Virus record (IMG/VR): IMGVR_UViG_3300037014_000313 | Span: 1 to 60,464 of that record | DNA length: 60,464 bases | Reading direction: 5' to 3' (one strand) | Source of the DNA: a virus | Shown: positions 25,920 through 34,563 of the stretch, piece after piece | How the letters are laid out: every line of letters starts with the position of its first letter | How positions within the stretch are numbered: the stretch's first letter is position 1 | Program-made: the position numbers and the translations under genes | The notes under the pieces: generated by a model | Seen by the model: only the letters and a program-made list of their open reading frames with translations | What the model was told of the DNA's origin: nothing | Database searches by the model: none

Positions 25920-26324
25920 CTACGTCGTGATCGGGCTCTGAAGGATCATGGCCTCGATGACGTCGCCATCGGCCGTCGCGACCTCGAGGGCGATGGCCCA
26001 GTTGACGTCGGCGCCAGCGCCACCCTGGACGAACTTGCCATCCGCGGCGCCCAGCTTCAGGAAGCTGTTGATCGTGCAGCCGCCGATGCCGATCCGGACC
26101 TTCGACGTCCCGATCCGGGTGACCGTGGCCAGCTCATCGGCCGCGGGAAGGTTCTTGAGGATGCCGATCATCTTGTCCGTGGCACCCGCGCACTCCACGA
26201 TCTGCCGCGCCACGGTGTGGAGCTTCACGGCCCGATACCGCTTGGAGGTCGTGGAGGCAGCGTCGCTCGACAGGTCCGCGCCGGCGACGAAGGTCAGGTC
26301 TTGAATGACGTTTTCCTGGGACAT
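25920..26324 (-). CDS. Capsid decoration-type protein (134 aa)
   Basis: A small beta-rich, Ala/Thr-rich protein between protease and coat genes, the typical place for a decoration or head-stabilising protein (lambda gpD or DUF2190-like). Segments: YRAVKLHTVARQIVECAGAT and VQGGAGADVNWAIALEVATA. It has no enzyme motif and no membrane segment. Confidence 0.7.
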   Translation of the reverse strand: MSQENVIQDLTFVAGADLSSDAASTTSKRYRAVKLHTVARQIVECAGATDKMIGILKNLPAADELATVTRIGTSKVRIGIGGCTINSFLKLGAADGKFVQGGAGADVNWAIALEVATADGDVIEAMILQSPITT

Positions 26325-26385
26325 CTTCGGTCCCTCCTTTTTTCAGTTCCAACCGAACACACACGCCGAAAGAACAGTCGGCCGG

Positions 26386-27585
26386 TTACTCCACCAGGGC
26401 CGGGTTCGCCTTCGCGACCTCGCGGACGGCTTCCACGTAGGTCATGGAACGCCCCTTCTTCAGCTCATCGGCCAGGTGGACCTGGGTGGCCTTGTCCAAC
26501 ATCTTGGACTTGGACTCGCCTTCCGCCTTCATGTTGGCGATGAGATCGGGGTTCTGCGTGGCGATCTCTTCCAGCTTCACGATCTGGGGGAGGCCGCGCA
26601 TGAACTCCTTCATCCAGCCCAGGGGCGACAGCTCCTTGGCTTCCTTGGCCTCGGAGAACTTCATCGGCTTGGAGTCCGTCAGGGTCTCCAAGAACCGCGA
26701 AATGCCCATCTCCTGCCAACGGGGCAGGAAGCGACCTTCACGCTTCAGCTCCTCGCAGAACGAGGAGATCGACGCGCGATGTTTCTCGACGCTTTCCTTG
26801 GCCAGCTCCGCGGTGAGCTCCTGGTTGCGCTTCTCGAGCTCGGCCACGCGGCCGACCAGACCGGCATGATCTTCCGCCATCTTCGTCCCTCCTTCGTCCG
26901 AAAAAACCGTGATCACATTGTCGTTCTCGCTCATGGCGGCGACATCCGCCAGGGTTTTCACTTCCGGGACGTCGGCGCCCAGGAGCGCCACGCGGCGCAG
27001 GGCCAGGCCGAACGCCTTTCCGCCGTCCATGAAGTTCTGGTACAGCTCCGCGGAGATGCGCTTGTAGCGCCCCGCCTTCACGGCCGTGATCGCGGCCTCG
27101 GGGACGTCGTCGAACTTGGCGACGAGGACGGCGCCGTCACCCTTCTTCTTGACCTCGACGTGCTTGAGCCAGCCCAGGGCGGGCAGCCCCGAGTTCTGGA
27201 GGATGGTCTGCTTCTCGTCGTGGCCGAGGACCATGGGCGGCTTCAGCTTCTCGCCGAAACGCTTGAAGTTGTCGGCGATCGTGTTGAGGTCGGCCTCGGT
27301 GAAGGTCCTGTCGCGATGGGTGCCGGTGGCAAAGATCTCGACGTTGTCGAGCTCGGCGCACTTCACGAAAGGTTTCTTGTCCTCGATGGGCTTCTTGTCT
27401 TCGGCGAGTTTCTTGTCCTTGGCATCCAGGGCGGCCTTTGCGGCCTTGGCGGCTTCCTCTTCCTCCCGCTTTTTCTTCTGCTCGGGAGTCTCGTCCTTGC
27501 CCGGCTCCTTCATCTCGGTCTCTTCGTCGGGCATGATGTCAACCTTGGTGTCCTTCTCCTTGTCGTCTTCCTCTTTCTTGGTCAT
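26386..27585 (-). CDS. Prohead protease with scaffold region, Mu I-like (399 aa)
   Basis: Residues about 1-75 are an extremely charged Lys/Glu tail. The central domain (about 80-220) has HRDRTFTEADLNTIADNFKR, PPMVLGHDEKQTILQNSGLP and GRYKRISAELYQNF, the signature of Mu I-type maturation proteases (S78-like). The C-terminal half is a coiled-coil (GLVGRVAELEKRNQELTAEL) that fits a scaffold. The fused order is usual in Mu-like heads. Confidence 0.85.
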   Translation of the reverse strand: MTKKEEDDKEKDTKVDIMPDEETEMKEPGKDETPEQKKKREEEEAAKAAKAALDAKDKKLAEDKKPIEDKKPFVKCAELDNVEIFATGTHRDRTFTEADLNTIADNFKRFGEKLKPPMVLGHDEKQTILQNSGLPALGWLKHVEVKKKGDGAVLVAKFDDVPEAAITAVKAGRYKRISAELYQNFMDGGKAFGLALRRVALLGADVPEVKTLADVAAMSENDNVITVFSDEGGTKMAEDHAGLVGRVAELEKRNQELTAELAKESVEKHRASISSFCEELKREGRFLPRWQEMGISRFLETLTDSKPMKFSEAKEAKELSPLGWMKEFMRGLPQIVKLEEIATQNPDLIANMKAEGESKSKMLDKATQVHLADELKKGRSMTYVEAVREVAKANPALVE

Positions 27586-27635
27586 TCCAAGGTCTCCATA
27601 AACAGGACTTGTCGGACAAAGAACCTACTTCCAAA

Positions 27636-27664
27636 GGAATACCCCGTAAACCAATCAATGTCAA
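27636..27664 (-). promoter_or_regulatory. Candidate promoter ahead of the capsid genes
   Basis: On the minus strand, TTGACA (27659-27664) is 17 bases from TATTCC (27636-27641), in the AT-rich spacer before the protease gene. The -35 box is perfect and the -10 is weak. It could give a capsid transcript additional to read-through. Confidence 0.4.
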
Positions 27665-27682
27665 TGGAAAACTGAAAATTCT

Positions 27683-27814
27683 CTATCCGTACTGGATCAG
27701 CGTCAGGGCACCACTCCTTACGACGAGAGCATAGTCGAGGATGGGGCGCCCGCATTTCCTGCACGCGAGGAGGCCATCGATGAGCTCGATGGGCTCACGA
27801 TGCTCCTTGCACAT
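27683..27814 (-). CDS. Small zinc-ribbon protein (43 aa)
   Basis: ATG 27814 overlaps the upstream methyltransferase stop by one base (TGATG), so it is probably coupled. MCKEHREP and ACRKCGRPILDYAL give CxxH and CxxC half-sites. It resembles small zinc fingers found between portal and protease genes in Mu-like phages, where the Com regulator is also of this size, but the match to Com is not strong. Confidence 0.55.
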   Translation of the reverse strand: MCKEHREPIELIDGLLACRKCGRPILDYALVVRSGALTLIQYG

Positions 27815-29259
27815 CAGGCGAACTTCACTTCCAAGATCAAGACCTGGGGGTCTTTGGATCTCTGGATCCTTCGCGGCTCCTGGAACGGCTTCCATTCTTC
27901 CACCTTGTAGCAGTAGAGCTTTTTGTTGGTGTCGTCGAAGTTGACCGAGACCTGGTGCTCTGACTTTCTGCGCTCGAACTCGATCGGGGTGATCGTCTCA
28001 GGCTGCGACAAGACAATCTCCCCGAGAGCCATGGCGCCTTCAATGAGAAGCATGGTTCTCCCGGAGATGTCCATCTGCGACGTCTTCACGATCGCCTTCT
28101 TCTTGCCGTCGGCAATCATCTTCCCGTAGGGGGCTTTTAGGACGAGCCCGTTGATGACGTCGGGCTGCCCGTCTTCGTCCGAATACCACATCAGCAATTC
28201 AGAGAATTTGTTCTTGGGGTCGATCGGGAAGTTCGCGGCTAGGATCTCCGTCCTCTTCTTCCCACTCGTGCGGTGCTCGAATGATCCTGACTGGATCGGC
28301 GTCCTGACAAACTTGATCTCGAGCTTGCTCAGGCGCTCCCTGTTGCCGGGCGTGTCGTCATACGACACCATGACTTTGCCCTTGGTGCTCGAAGCCATCT
28401 GCGCGAACTTCTTGTGATCGAATCCCGTTTCTTCCAGGATGAGGGAGGGGTCGAGATCGCGCTCATACGGGGGGTCCATGTAAAAGAACGTGGACGGCGA
28501 ATCGTACTTCTTGATGACGTCCACGAAGTCCATATTCTCAACGATCACGTTGCGAAGACGCTCCACGTACTGGGGAAGCTTTCTCTCGAGCCAGCTCTTG
28601 CAGTTTTCGATCGTCTTGTCCGGCTTGAATCCGAATCGAAGCCCGGTGTTTCCCCGCGAGAACCTCTTCAGGTAGAAAAACCGGTAGAACCGCTTGGCCG
28701 GCGACAGCCTGGCGGGGTCGAGCGCCTTGACCTTCATGAAGTATTCTTTGTTGTTGTCCCATGGCATAGACAGGATTTCTTTCGCGTCTTTCCCGGTTGC
28801 GGTCTTAAGGAATGCGTACCCAGCCGCGATGTCAGGGTTCTTGTCGTTAAGCACCTCGCGCTTCGATGGCGTGGGCCTGTAGAAAAAGACTGCGGCGCCG
28901 CCGGCAAAAACCTCGACGTAGGTTTCGTGAACGGGGATCAGGGGAACAATGACGGGCGCAAGCCATCTCTTGCCGCCAGGAGAACCCCATGCGCCGGACC
29001 TCACACCACCTTCTGCGAAGATATCCGCCTCGAGGCCCAGTTCGTCCTCCATGTACTCGGACAGCATGGACATCTTTTTCATCCTGTCCATGAACTCGGC
29101 GTAGGTTTCCAAGCCTGGGACCCCCATCTCCTTCTTCATGCCGAGGACGCACTGCTCGAATTTGGCGTCACCCCAGCCGTGCTTCTTCTGCATGGCGCGG
29201 CACACGGCCCAGGGATTGACGCCAGATTCCTTGATCTTTTCCTTCTCTGAGTCGGTCAC
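27814..29259 (-). CDS. Dam-type adenine methyltransferase with extra N- and C-terminal domains (481 aa)
   Basis: Residues 13-46 (GVNPWAVCRAMQKKHGWGDA and a further Cys) resemble N-termini of phage head-cluster proteins. The D12-class N6-adenine methyltransferase core follows: WGSPGGKRWLAPVIVPLIP (motif X), EVFAGGAAVFFYRP (motif I, about 116-129) and FFYMDPPYE (motif IV DPPY, 262-265). After about residue 370 is an extra domain (GLVLKAPYGKMIADGKKKAI) that looks ASCH-like. Its place inside the head operon is unusual. Confidence 0.8.
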   Translation of the reverse strand: MTDSEKEKIKESGVNPWAVCRAMQKKHGWGDAKFEQCVLGMKKEMGVPGLETYAEFMDRMKKMSMLSEYMEDELGLEADIFAEGGVRSGAWGSPGGKRWLAPVIVPLIPVHETYVEVFAGGAAVFFYRPTPSKREVLNDKNPDIAAGYAFLKTATGKDAKEILSMPWDNNKEYFMKVKALDPARLSPAKRFYRFFYLKRFSRGNTGLRFGFKPDKTIENCKSWLERKLPQYVERLRNVIVENMDFVDVIKKYDSPSTFFYMDPPYERDLDPSLILEETGFDHKKFAQMASSTKGKVMVSYDDTPGNRERLSKLEIKFVRTPIQSGSFEHRTSGKKRTEILAANFPIDPKNKFSELLMWYSDEDGQPDVINGLVLKAPYGKMIADGKKKAIVKTSQMDISGRTMLLIEGAMALGEIVLSQPETITPIEFERRKSEHQVSVNFDDTNKKLYCYKVEEWKPFQEPRRIQRSKDPQVLILEVKFA

Positions 29260-31028
29260 TTCACCACCTCCTTACAAGCAGTCACCTTCAGGAACAGCCT
29301 CAATGCCTCGGAGTGGCTCATCCACTTTCCGTGCTTGACCCTGTACTGTCGCTCGAGTCCTGCAAGGTCGAAGCCAACGGGCTCGGCCTCGCTGAATCTT
29401 TTCATGCCATGTTTGCTGTCGTGCATCCTGAACAGCCAGGCGTACATCTCCTTCAGCTTTCCGATCTTCTGCGGCTCATCTGGAAGCATGGACTTCCGCA
29501 TCTCCGAGAAGTTCTCGGGGACATCCTCGTCCTCGTCTTTGTCGTCATCTCCAGGAACAGCGTCTTCCTCGATGGCGGGCGCGGCATCCTGTGGCGGCTG
29601 CTGTTCCGGCTGTGGCTGCAGATTGTTGGGGTCGACGCTGGCATTGGGATCCGCGGCAGCATTGGGATCCGCGGCAGCATTGGGATCGCCACCGGGAATG
29701 CCGAGCTCCGGCTCATCGGGGCCGACCTCGAGCGTGGCCGATGATTCGGACGGAGTGGGGCGCCCGTACTTCCTGTAGAAGTATGCGGGGTCAAGCTTGA
29801 GGTTGAGATCCTTGACCAAGCTCTTGTCGAGATCGAGCTCGACGATGAGGTCTTCGGCCCGTGACGTCTCGAACTTGAACTTCGGGTACTCCTCGACGTT
29901 GTAGTTGAGATCGACGATGCGCCTGATGTACTGGCGGTTCATGACGTCTTCGATGACGCCGGCCAGGTACTCGACGAACATCTTCGACACCTTGAAGTGG
30001 ACTTCGCCCTGGGCCCGGGCTCCGGTGCGCTTGCCTTCCTCGGCCCAGAGGAAGCTGCCCATGATGCCGATTAGGATCTCCTTGTTGAGATCGGCGATCG
30101 CGCGTTCGTACTCCGTGGTCCTGCCCTCCTGGGCGACCTTGAGGATCTCGATCTTCAAGTCCTCGGGAATGGTGATGACGGTTTCGTTCTGGATGGACTC
30201 CAGAACCTCCTCGAGCTTCTGCCGGCGCTGCTCCGTCGTGCCAGTGGGGAAGGTGCCGACGATGGGCGGCATCCCCCACTTCTCCATGAAGATGGCCCTG
30301 AACTTCCACGCCCAGTCCTTGATGAAGAAGGCGCGGTAGGCGGAGCGGAGATCGGACTGGCCGTAGGGATTGCCATAGAGCGGCTGGAACGCGCTGATGA
30401 TGAACTTGTCTGGATTGAACTCCGTCTGCCCCATGGAATTCTCTTGGATGCCTTCGCCGGCGATCTCGTAGCCGCCGATGCGCTGGACGATGGAGACAAT
30501 GTTGCCGTAGTCGTCGATCCTGAACGTGAAGACGTAGGGGTCCTTCGACTTCACGGACTTGACGCCGAGCTTGCCATCGAAGGCGCCTGAGTCGACGACG
30601 CGGAAGTTCATCTCGCCGATGGAGTACCCGACATCGACGCAGTTCATGATCCCCCAGAGCATGGTGTAGACCGACGTCTCCATGTTCTCGAGGTTGTACT
30701 CGACGAACTTGGCGATGTTCTGATCTTCCTCGGAATCCGATGCCGGCAGGATCTGGATGGGAAGCCGGGCCACGGAGAACTTCTTCAGGTTGATCGCGGC
30801 CTTGACGTATGGATCGCGAATCATGTCCTGGTAGATCTTGACGCCCTGCCCCTTGGAGAGAACGAGATCGTCGGGGTTGTAGTCACTAAGGCCGCCGAGC
30901 ATGGCCAGAGCCGATCGCGTCCACTCCTTCATCAGCATCTGCGCGGACTGCATGCGCGTCGTGCCGGAGTTCGATGGATCTGCGTACTCGGTGTGTTTTA
31001 TCCTGCCGGGTTTCTTCTTCTTCACCAC
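29256..31028 (-). CDS. Portal protein, DUF935/Mu gp29-like (590 aa)
   Basis: The core (residues about 30-420) has IYQDMIRDPYVKAAINLKKF, DVGYSIGEMNFRVV and FFIKDWAWKFRAIFMEKWGM plus ITIPEDLKIEILK, the Mu gp29-type portal pattern. A Pro/Asn/Ala repeat linker (DPNAAADPNAAADPNASVDP, about 455-475) and an acidic stretch lead to a separate C-terminal domain of about 90 residues (KLKEMYAWLFRMHDSKHGMK). The start is GTG after TGGAGG. It would form the DNA entry ring. Confidence 0.85.
   Translation of the reverse strand: MVKKKKPGRIKHTEYADPSNSGTTRMQSAQMLMKEWTRSALAMLGGLSDYNPDDLVLSKGQGVKIYQDMIRDPYVKAAINLKKFSVARLPIQILPASDSEEDQNIAKFVEYNLENMETSVYTMLWGIMNCVDVGYSIGEMNFRVVDSGAFDGKLGVKSVKSKDPYVFTFRIDDYGNIVSIVQRIGGYEIAGEGIQENSMGQTEFNPDKFIISAFQPLYGNPYGQSDLRSAYRAFFIKDWAWKFRAIFMEKWGMPPIVGTFPTGTTEQRRQKLEEVLESIQNETVITIPEDLKIEILKVAQEGRTTEYERAIADLNKEILIGIMGSFLWAEEGKRTGARAQGEVHFKVSKMFVEYLAGVIEDVMNRQYIRRIVDLNYNVEEYPKFKFETSRAEDLIVELDLDKSLVKDLNLKLDPAYFYRKYGRPTPSESSATLEVGPDEPELGIPGGDPNAAADPNAAADPNASVDPNNLQPQPEQQPPQDAAPAIEEDAVPGDDDKDEDEDVPENFSEMRKSMLPDEPQKIGKLKEMYAWLFRMHDSKHGMKRFSEAEPVGFDLAGLERQYRVKHGKWMSHSEALRLFLKVTACKEVVK
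29641..29688. repeat. 18-base tandem repeat in the portal linker
   Basis: The unit GCATTGGGATCCGCGGCA occurs twice exactly (29641-29658, 29659-29676), followed by a 12-base part copy. It encodes DPNAAA repeats in the portal linker, so copy number would change linker length without breaking the frame. Confidence 0.9.
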
Positions 31029-32548
31029 TTTGATCCTCCAAATCCGACGCGCCGGCGCGATCCCGAGCCGACGGCATCACCTGTTTCCCTGGCCCTTGGA
31101 TTGTCGGTGGCGACTACGCCCGGGGTGAACACGCGCGCCCCCGTGGACCTGAACTGCCCGGGATCGAACGGCCGACCCATCTTCTCGATACCACGAAGGG
31201 CTGCTTGCGTCAAGGCGTCAACCATGTCGTCATGGGATCCCTTGGGAAAGCCGAGGAGCTCGTTGATGACTTTCTCGCACGTCCCATCCTGGAACGTGAT
31301 GAATCCACGTTCGTAGAACACGGCCGTCTGCTTGACCCGCTGCTCCTTCCCGACTGATGGAACGACCTTCCTGATGGGGAGCGTCATGATCCTTTCGTCG
31401 CGGCCCATGATGACCTGGAATCCCGTGGACTCGATGAGGATTTCGTCCGGTGTCCAGGTCGCGAAGTCCGAGATCAAAAGCTCGATCATCTCGTTGTACG
31501 TCATCCCGCGCCAGCGATCGACGCGAAGAACACGCATCGTGTTTTCGTTGGTGTTGACGTCCATGAGCGCGCGCGCGGTCCAGTCGCCTTCGCCTCCGCT
31601 GGCGGCGAAGTCCCACGACGACAGCCGAAGCTGCCCGCGCGGGGGAGGGGTGACAAACTTCCGAATCCACGCCTCCTGGACGATGCGCTCCCTGTCGGGA
31701 TGCAGGATGTTCCGCATCGAGCGGTCGAATTCGATCGACCCCATTTCGGCCTGACGCGACAGCAGCGCCGACGTCGACCACTTCTCGGGCCAGTGCGAAA
31801 CCGGGGGATCTCCCGTCACGGAAAGGCCGATCCAGTTCCACTCCTTGTTCTTCATGAGTTCGTGCGTGAGATCGTCCTCATGGTGGAGCGTGGCGAGGTA
31901 GGCCGCCCGGCCCTGCGGACCCAGGAGCGGGATCCACACGTTCTGAAACGTCTCCTTCACCTGTTTGCGCTGGGTGGGGTACTTGATCGCGTTCATGAAG
32001 TCGACGACGTCGTCGAAGAGGATCTCGTCAGCGCGGCCGCCGGTGCCGGAGGTCAGGATCCCACAGGCCTCGACGGATGAATCCTTGGAGAAGACGTTGC
32101 GCTTGATCGTCAACGACTTCTTCCCCCAGTCGTCGATCCACGGCGACTTCACCAGATTCGGAAACACGATCTTCAGGTACTTGTTCCTGGAGATGAGATC
32201 GCGAATCAGCATCACGCGGTCGACGGCGAGTTCGTCGCTGGCGCACAGGAGCTTGATGAGCATGTCGGGATGGTTGCCTAGGCGGTGGAGAAGACGGGCC
32301 ACGGCCTGGGAGGTCTTCCCGAGCTCCTTCTGCGCGAGGATGCCGGCGCGCTTGTGCGTGTCCATGTGCGCTTGCATCTTCTTGTGGCATTCCGCCTGTT
32401 TGAAGCGGAACACGAACTCGATGAAGACGTTGATGTCCTGGCGGGCGACTACGGCGATCTTCTTGTAGAGGGCGTGCGCGGCGACGGCAAGCTGCTTCTT
32501 CTTCTTGATCTTGGCGTCTTCTTCGGTCCAGCCGGTGGGGTCGGCCAT
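31022..32548 (-). CDS. terL: Terminase large subunit (508 aa)
   Basis: ATPase: AQKELGKTS (residues 72-80) is the Walker A motif and DEILFDDVVD (174-183) the Walker B. Nuclease: LRLSSWDFAASGGEGDW (D313 region), DEILIESTGFQ and KGSHDDMVDALTQAAL supply the acidic RNase H-like triad. It would cut and package DNA into the prohead through the portal. Its C-terminal 60 residues are a Gly/Arg-rich tail. It overlaps the portal start by 7 bases. Confidence 0.9.
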   Translation of the reverse strand: MADPTGWTEEDAKIKKKKQLAVAAHALYKKIAVVARQDINVFIEFVFRFKQAECHKKMQAHMDTHKRAGILAQKELGKTSQAVARLLHRLGNHPDMLIKLLCASDELAVDRVMLIRDLISRNKYLKIVFPNLVKSPWIDDWGKKSLTIKRNVFSKDSSVEACGILTSGTGGRADEILFDDVVDFMNAIKYPTQRKQVKETFQNVWIPLLGPQGRAAYLATLHHEDDLTHELMKNKEWNWIGLSVTGDPPVSHWPEKWSTSALLSRQAEMGSIEFDRSMRNILHPDRERIVQEAWIRKFVTPPPRGQLRLSSWDFAASGGEGDWTARALMDVNTNENTMRVLRVDRWRGMTYNEMIELLISDFATWTPDEILIESTGFQVIMGRDERIMTLPIRKVVPSVGKEQRVKQTAVFYERGFITFQDGTCEKVINELLGFPKGSHDDMVDALTQAALRGIEKMGRPFDPGQFRSTGARVFTPGVVATDNPRARETGDAVGSGSRRRVGFGGSKW

Positions 32549-32585
32549 GCGCCACGCTCCTTCTACGAAGACCGGCAGAACCGGC

Positions 32586-33011
32586 CTATATCGTGAGTCC
32601 GGGCTTTGTCAACGCGAATCCAAAGACGATCCTGTAAACGGGCTCGGTGGTTCCGCTCGGGGTGAAGACGAACTCGGAGTAGCCGTAGTCGACGGCGAAG
32701 TTGACGGATGCCTTCGCGACCTCGAAGCGCATCTTGCCGTTCACGGCGTCGGTGATGACGCCGGCGACATCCCACTTCTTGGCGGCGTCGGCGTCATCGA
32801 CGTCGGCTTTCGCAATCCAGCGGCCGGCCCATCCGGTGATGTTGATCGGGAGATAGGTCGGCGGGATCGTGGGCTGAAGCTTCTCGAGCGTGACGTCGAT
32901 GACAAGGCGCTCGTTGGAGACGAACCTGTTGCCGAACGCGCTAAGGCCGGCTGATGGACGATTGCGTTCGTCGAATCGAATCGCGAAGTCAAGATTTGAG
33001 GGGATGGGCAT
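32586..33011 (-). CDS. Probable virion protein (141 aa)
   Basis: A beta-rich protein (LVIDVTLEKLQPTIPPTYLP and YGYSEFVFTPSGTTEPVYRI) in the fibre cluster upstream of the terminase. Probably a fibre-associated or tip protein. No family recognised. Confidence 0.6.
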   Translation of the reverse strand: MPIPSNLDFAIRFDERNRPSAGLSAFGNRFVSNERLVIDVTLEKLQPTIPPTYLPINITGWAGRWIAKADVDDADAAKKWDVAGVITDAVNGKMRFEVAKASVNFAVDYGYSEFVFTPSGTTEPVYRIVFGFALTKPGLTI

Positions 33012-33287
33012 CTATAGCCACTCCCTGCGCTTGATCCCGCTTTCGAAGATGCGGGCCTTGAGTCCGCTCACGAACGGGCGCTTCCGGATCGCCGTCGTGG
33101 GATAGATCTCCACTTCGATTCCCATGAGGACGGGAGAGGGACGCGGAGCCGGATAGACATCCACTTCTACGCCTTGAAGGGACGGAGTCACGGCGAAGGT
33201 TTCGATCCCGATCCCTCTCAGGATCGGAGTCGATGGATACGTCTCGATCCCGATTCCCTTGAGCGTTGGAGTATTTGCGGCCGGCAT
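33012..33287 (-). CDS. Small protein with four 14-16-residue repeats (91 aa)
   Basis: Residues 6-63 are four tandem units of the form TPxLxGIxIExYP (TPTLKGIGIETYPS, TPILRGIGIETFAV, TPSLQGVEVDVYPA, SPVLMGIEVEIYPT), followed by a basic end (KRPFVSGLKARIFESGIKRR). Each unit is a likely beta-hairpin. It lies between virion genes, so a short fibre rod or linker is possible. No known family. Confidence 0.6.
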   Translation of the reverse strand: MPAANTPTLKGIGIETYPSTPILRGIGIETFAVTPSLQGVEVDVYPAPRPSPVLMGIEVEIYPTTAIRKRPFVSGLKARIFESGIKRREWL

Positions 33288-33288
33288 C

Positions 33289-34551
33289 TTAGGCGTCGTT
33301 TCTCAAGGTGACACGGATCTTCATCTTCTGCACGGGATAGAGATTGAGATCGTCGAACAGGTTGACGTCCTGGTAGCCGAGATATCCTGAGCCATCGGGA
33401 TCGACGTTGACCTCGTACTCCCACGTCTCCGGAAGGGTGTCGCTCTTGTCCTTGTCGAGAATGCCCGCAGGGCCACCTCCGGCGCCACCACCCAGGTTGG
33501 CGTAGTCGTGGATGGCCAGGAGCTTCCGAATCCTCTGCGGCGTCACCAAATCGAGCTCGAACTCGACCGAGCCTTCCGTGTAGCCGGTGGCCAGGACCCA
33601 GTCGCCGTTGACATCCTGCTCGACGCTGGATGCGGGGCTGACGACACCAGCGTCCCAGATGGCGCCGTTGTAGTTTTCGCTGCAGCCTTCCCCGAATTTC
33701 GAGTAGGCCCCGAGGATCTGGCCCGAGATGGAGGCCGGAGTCGTCTTCTTCGTCATGTAGACGCGCCTGGCCTGATCCAGGAACTGAGGATCCGCGGAAA
33801 CTGAATCCAAGTCCATTCCAGGAACCGCGGCCTGCCACGCCGAGAGCGACGTCTTGTCCACTGCGGACTTGGCGCACTTGCCGGCACCGAAGTCGATGTC
33901 GTTCGTCCCGGAGGCGGAGTATCCGTAGGAATAGAGATGGTAGGTGTTGTCGTGGAAGATGCAACGCCTGACGAGGTGTGTTGAGTTGGCGCCTCCACCC
34001 CTCATCCCATAGAGATTGTCAGAGAACGTGCAGTTGTAGGCGTAGGCGGTTTCTCCATACGTCCCGCCACCATTGTAGGCGCCAGCCTGGGTGAGGTGGT
34101 GGAACAGACAATTGGTAACGACGATGTAGATGTACCCGTTCGTGTTCGAGAAAATCCCGTATGGCATGTCCTCGAAGATGCAGTTGTTGAATATGCCTCT
34201 CTGGGAGCTTGAATTTCCGGCAGAGGGCATCAGGAATCCTGCGTTCGTGTAATTCCTGAAACGGAATCCGTTGAACGTCAGGATTCCGGCAGAATTTCCG
34301 GTGGTGCCGGCCGTGATCGCGTTCGCGAGCGTGCTGTTGCCGTCCATGATCGCGAAGCCGACCGCGGTGAACGTCAGTGACTTGCTCTCGATCGGGACGT
34401 TCACGGCCTCGTTGAACACGCCCGTGCAGAAGAGAACGTCGGTGCCAGCTGCCGAGGACACCAGTGCCGCGAGGGTCTTCTTGGCGTTGGCCCAGGACAA
34501 GCCATCGTTGGCGTCGTTCCCGTTCCTGGCATCCACGTAACGATTGGTCAT
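33289..34551 (-). CDS. Beta-helix tail spike-like protein, copy 1 (420 aa)
   Basis: The N-terminus NRYVDARNGNDANDGLSWAN is the pectate-lyase-like/parallel beta-helix opener found in many phage spikes. Residues about 60-210 contain Asn/Gly/Cys-rich rungs (ILTFNGFRFRNYTNAGFLM). The C-terminal 100 residues form a discoidin-like domain that ends VQKMKIRVTLRN. It is a paralogue of the next upstream gene; no hydrolase catalytic triad was assigned. Confidence 0.75.
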   Translation of the reverse strand: MTNRYVDARNGNDANDGLSWANAKKTLAALVSSAAGTDVLFCTGVFNEAVNVPIESKSLTFTAVGFAIMDGNSTLANAITAGTTGNSAGILTFNGFRFRNYTNAGFLMPSAGNSSSQRGIFNNCIFEDMPYGIFSNTNGYIYIVVTNCLFHHLTQAGAYNGGGTYGETAYAYNCTFSDNLYGMRGGGANSTHLVRRCIFHDNTYHLYSYGYSASGTNDIDFGAGKCAKSAVDKTSLSAWQAAVPGMDLDSVSADPQFLDQARRVYMTKKTTPASISGQILGAYSKFGEGCSENYNGAIWDAGVVSPASSVEQDVNGDWVLATGYTEGSVEFELDLVTPQRIRKLLAIHDYANLGGGAGGGPAGILDKDKSDTLPETWEYEVNVDPDGSGYLGYQDVNLFDDLNLYPVQKMKIRVTLRNDA

Positions 34552-34563
34552 CGAATCCTCGCT

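Noticed and set aside
26305-27675. Long plus-strand open frame opposite the protease/scaffold gene
   Set aside because: Composition is dominated by Leu/Gly repeats complementary to Lys/Glu codons; no ribosome site and no family resemblance.
27582-27764. 60-codon minus-strand frame over the capsid-promoter spacer
   Set aside because: It overlaps a coupled zinc-ribbon gene and the AT-rich promoter-like spacer, with no ribosome site or motif.
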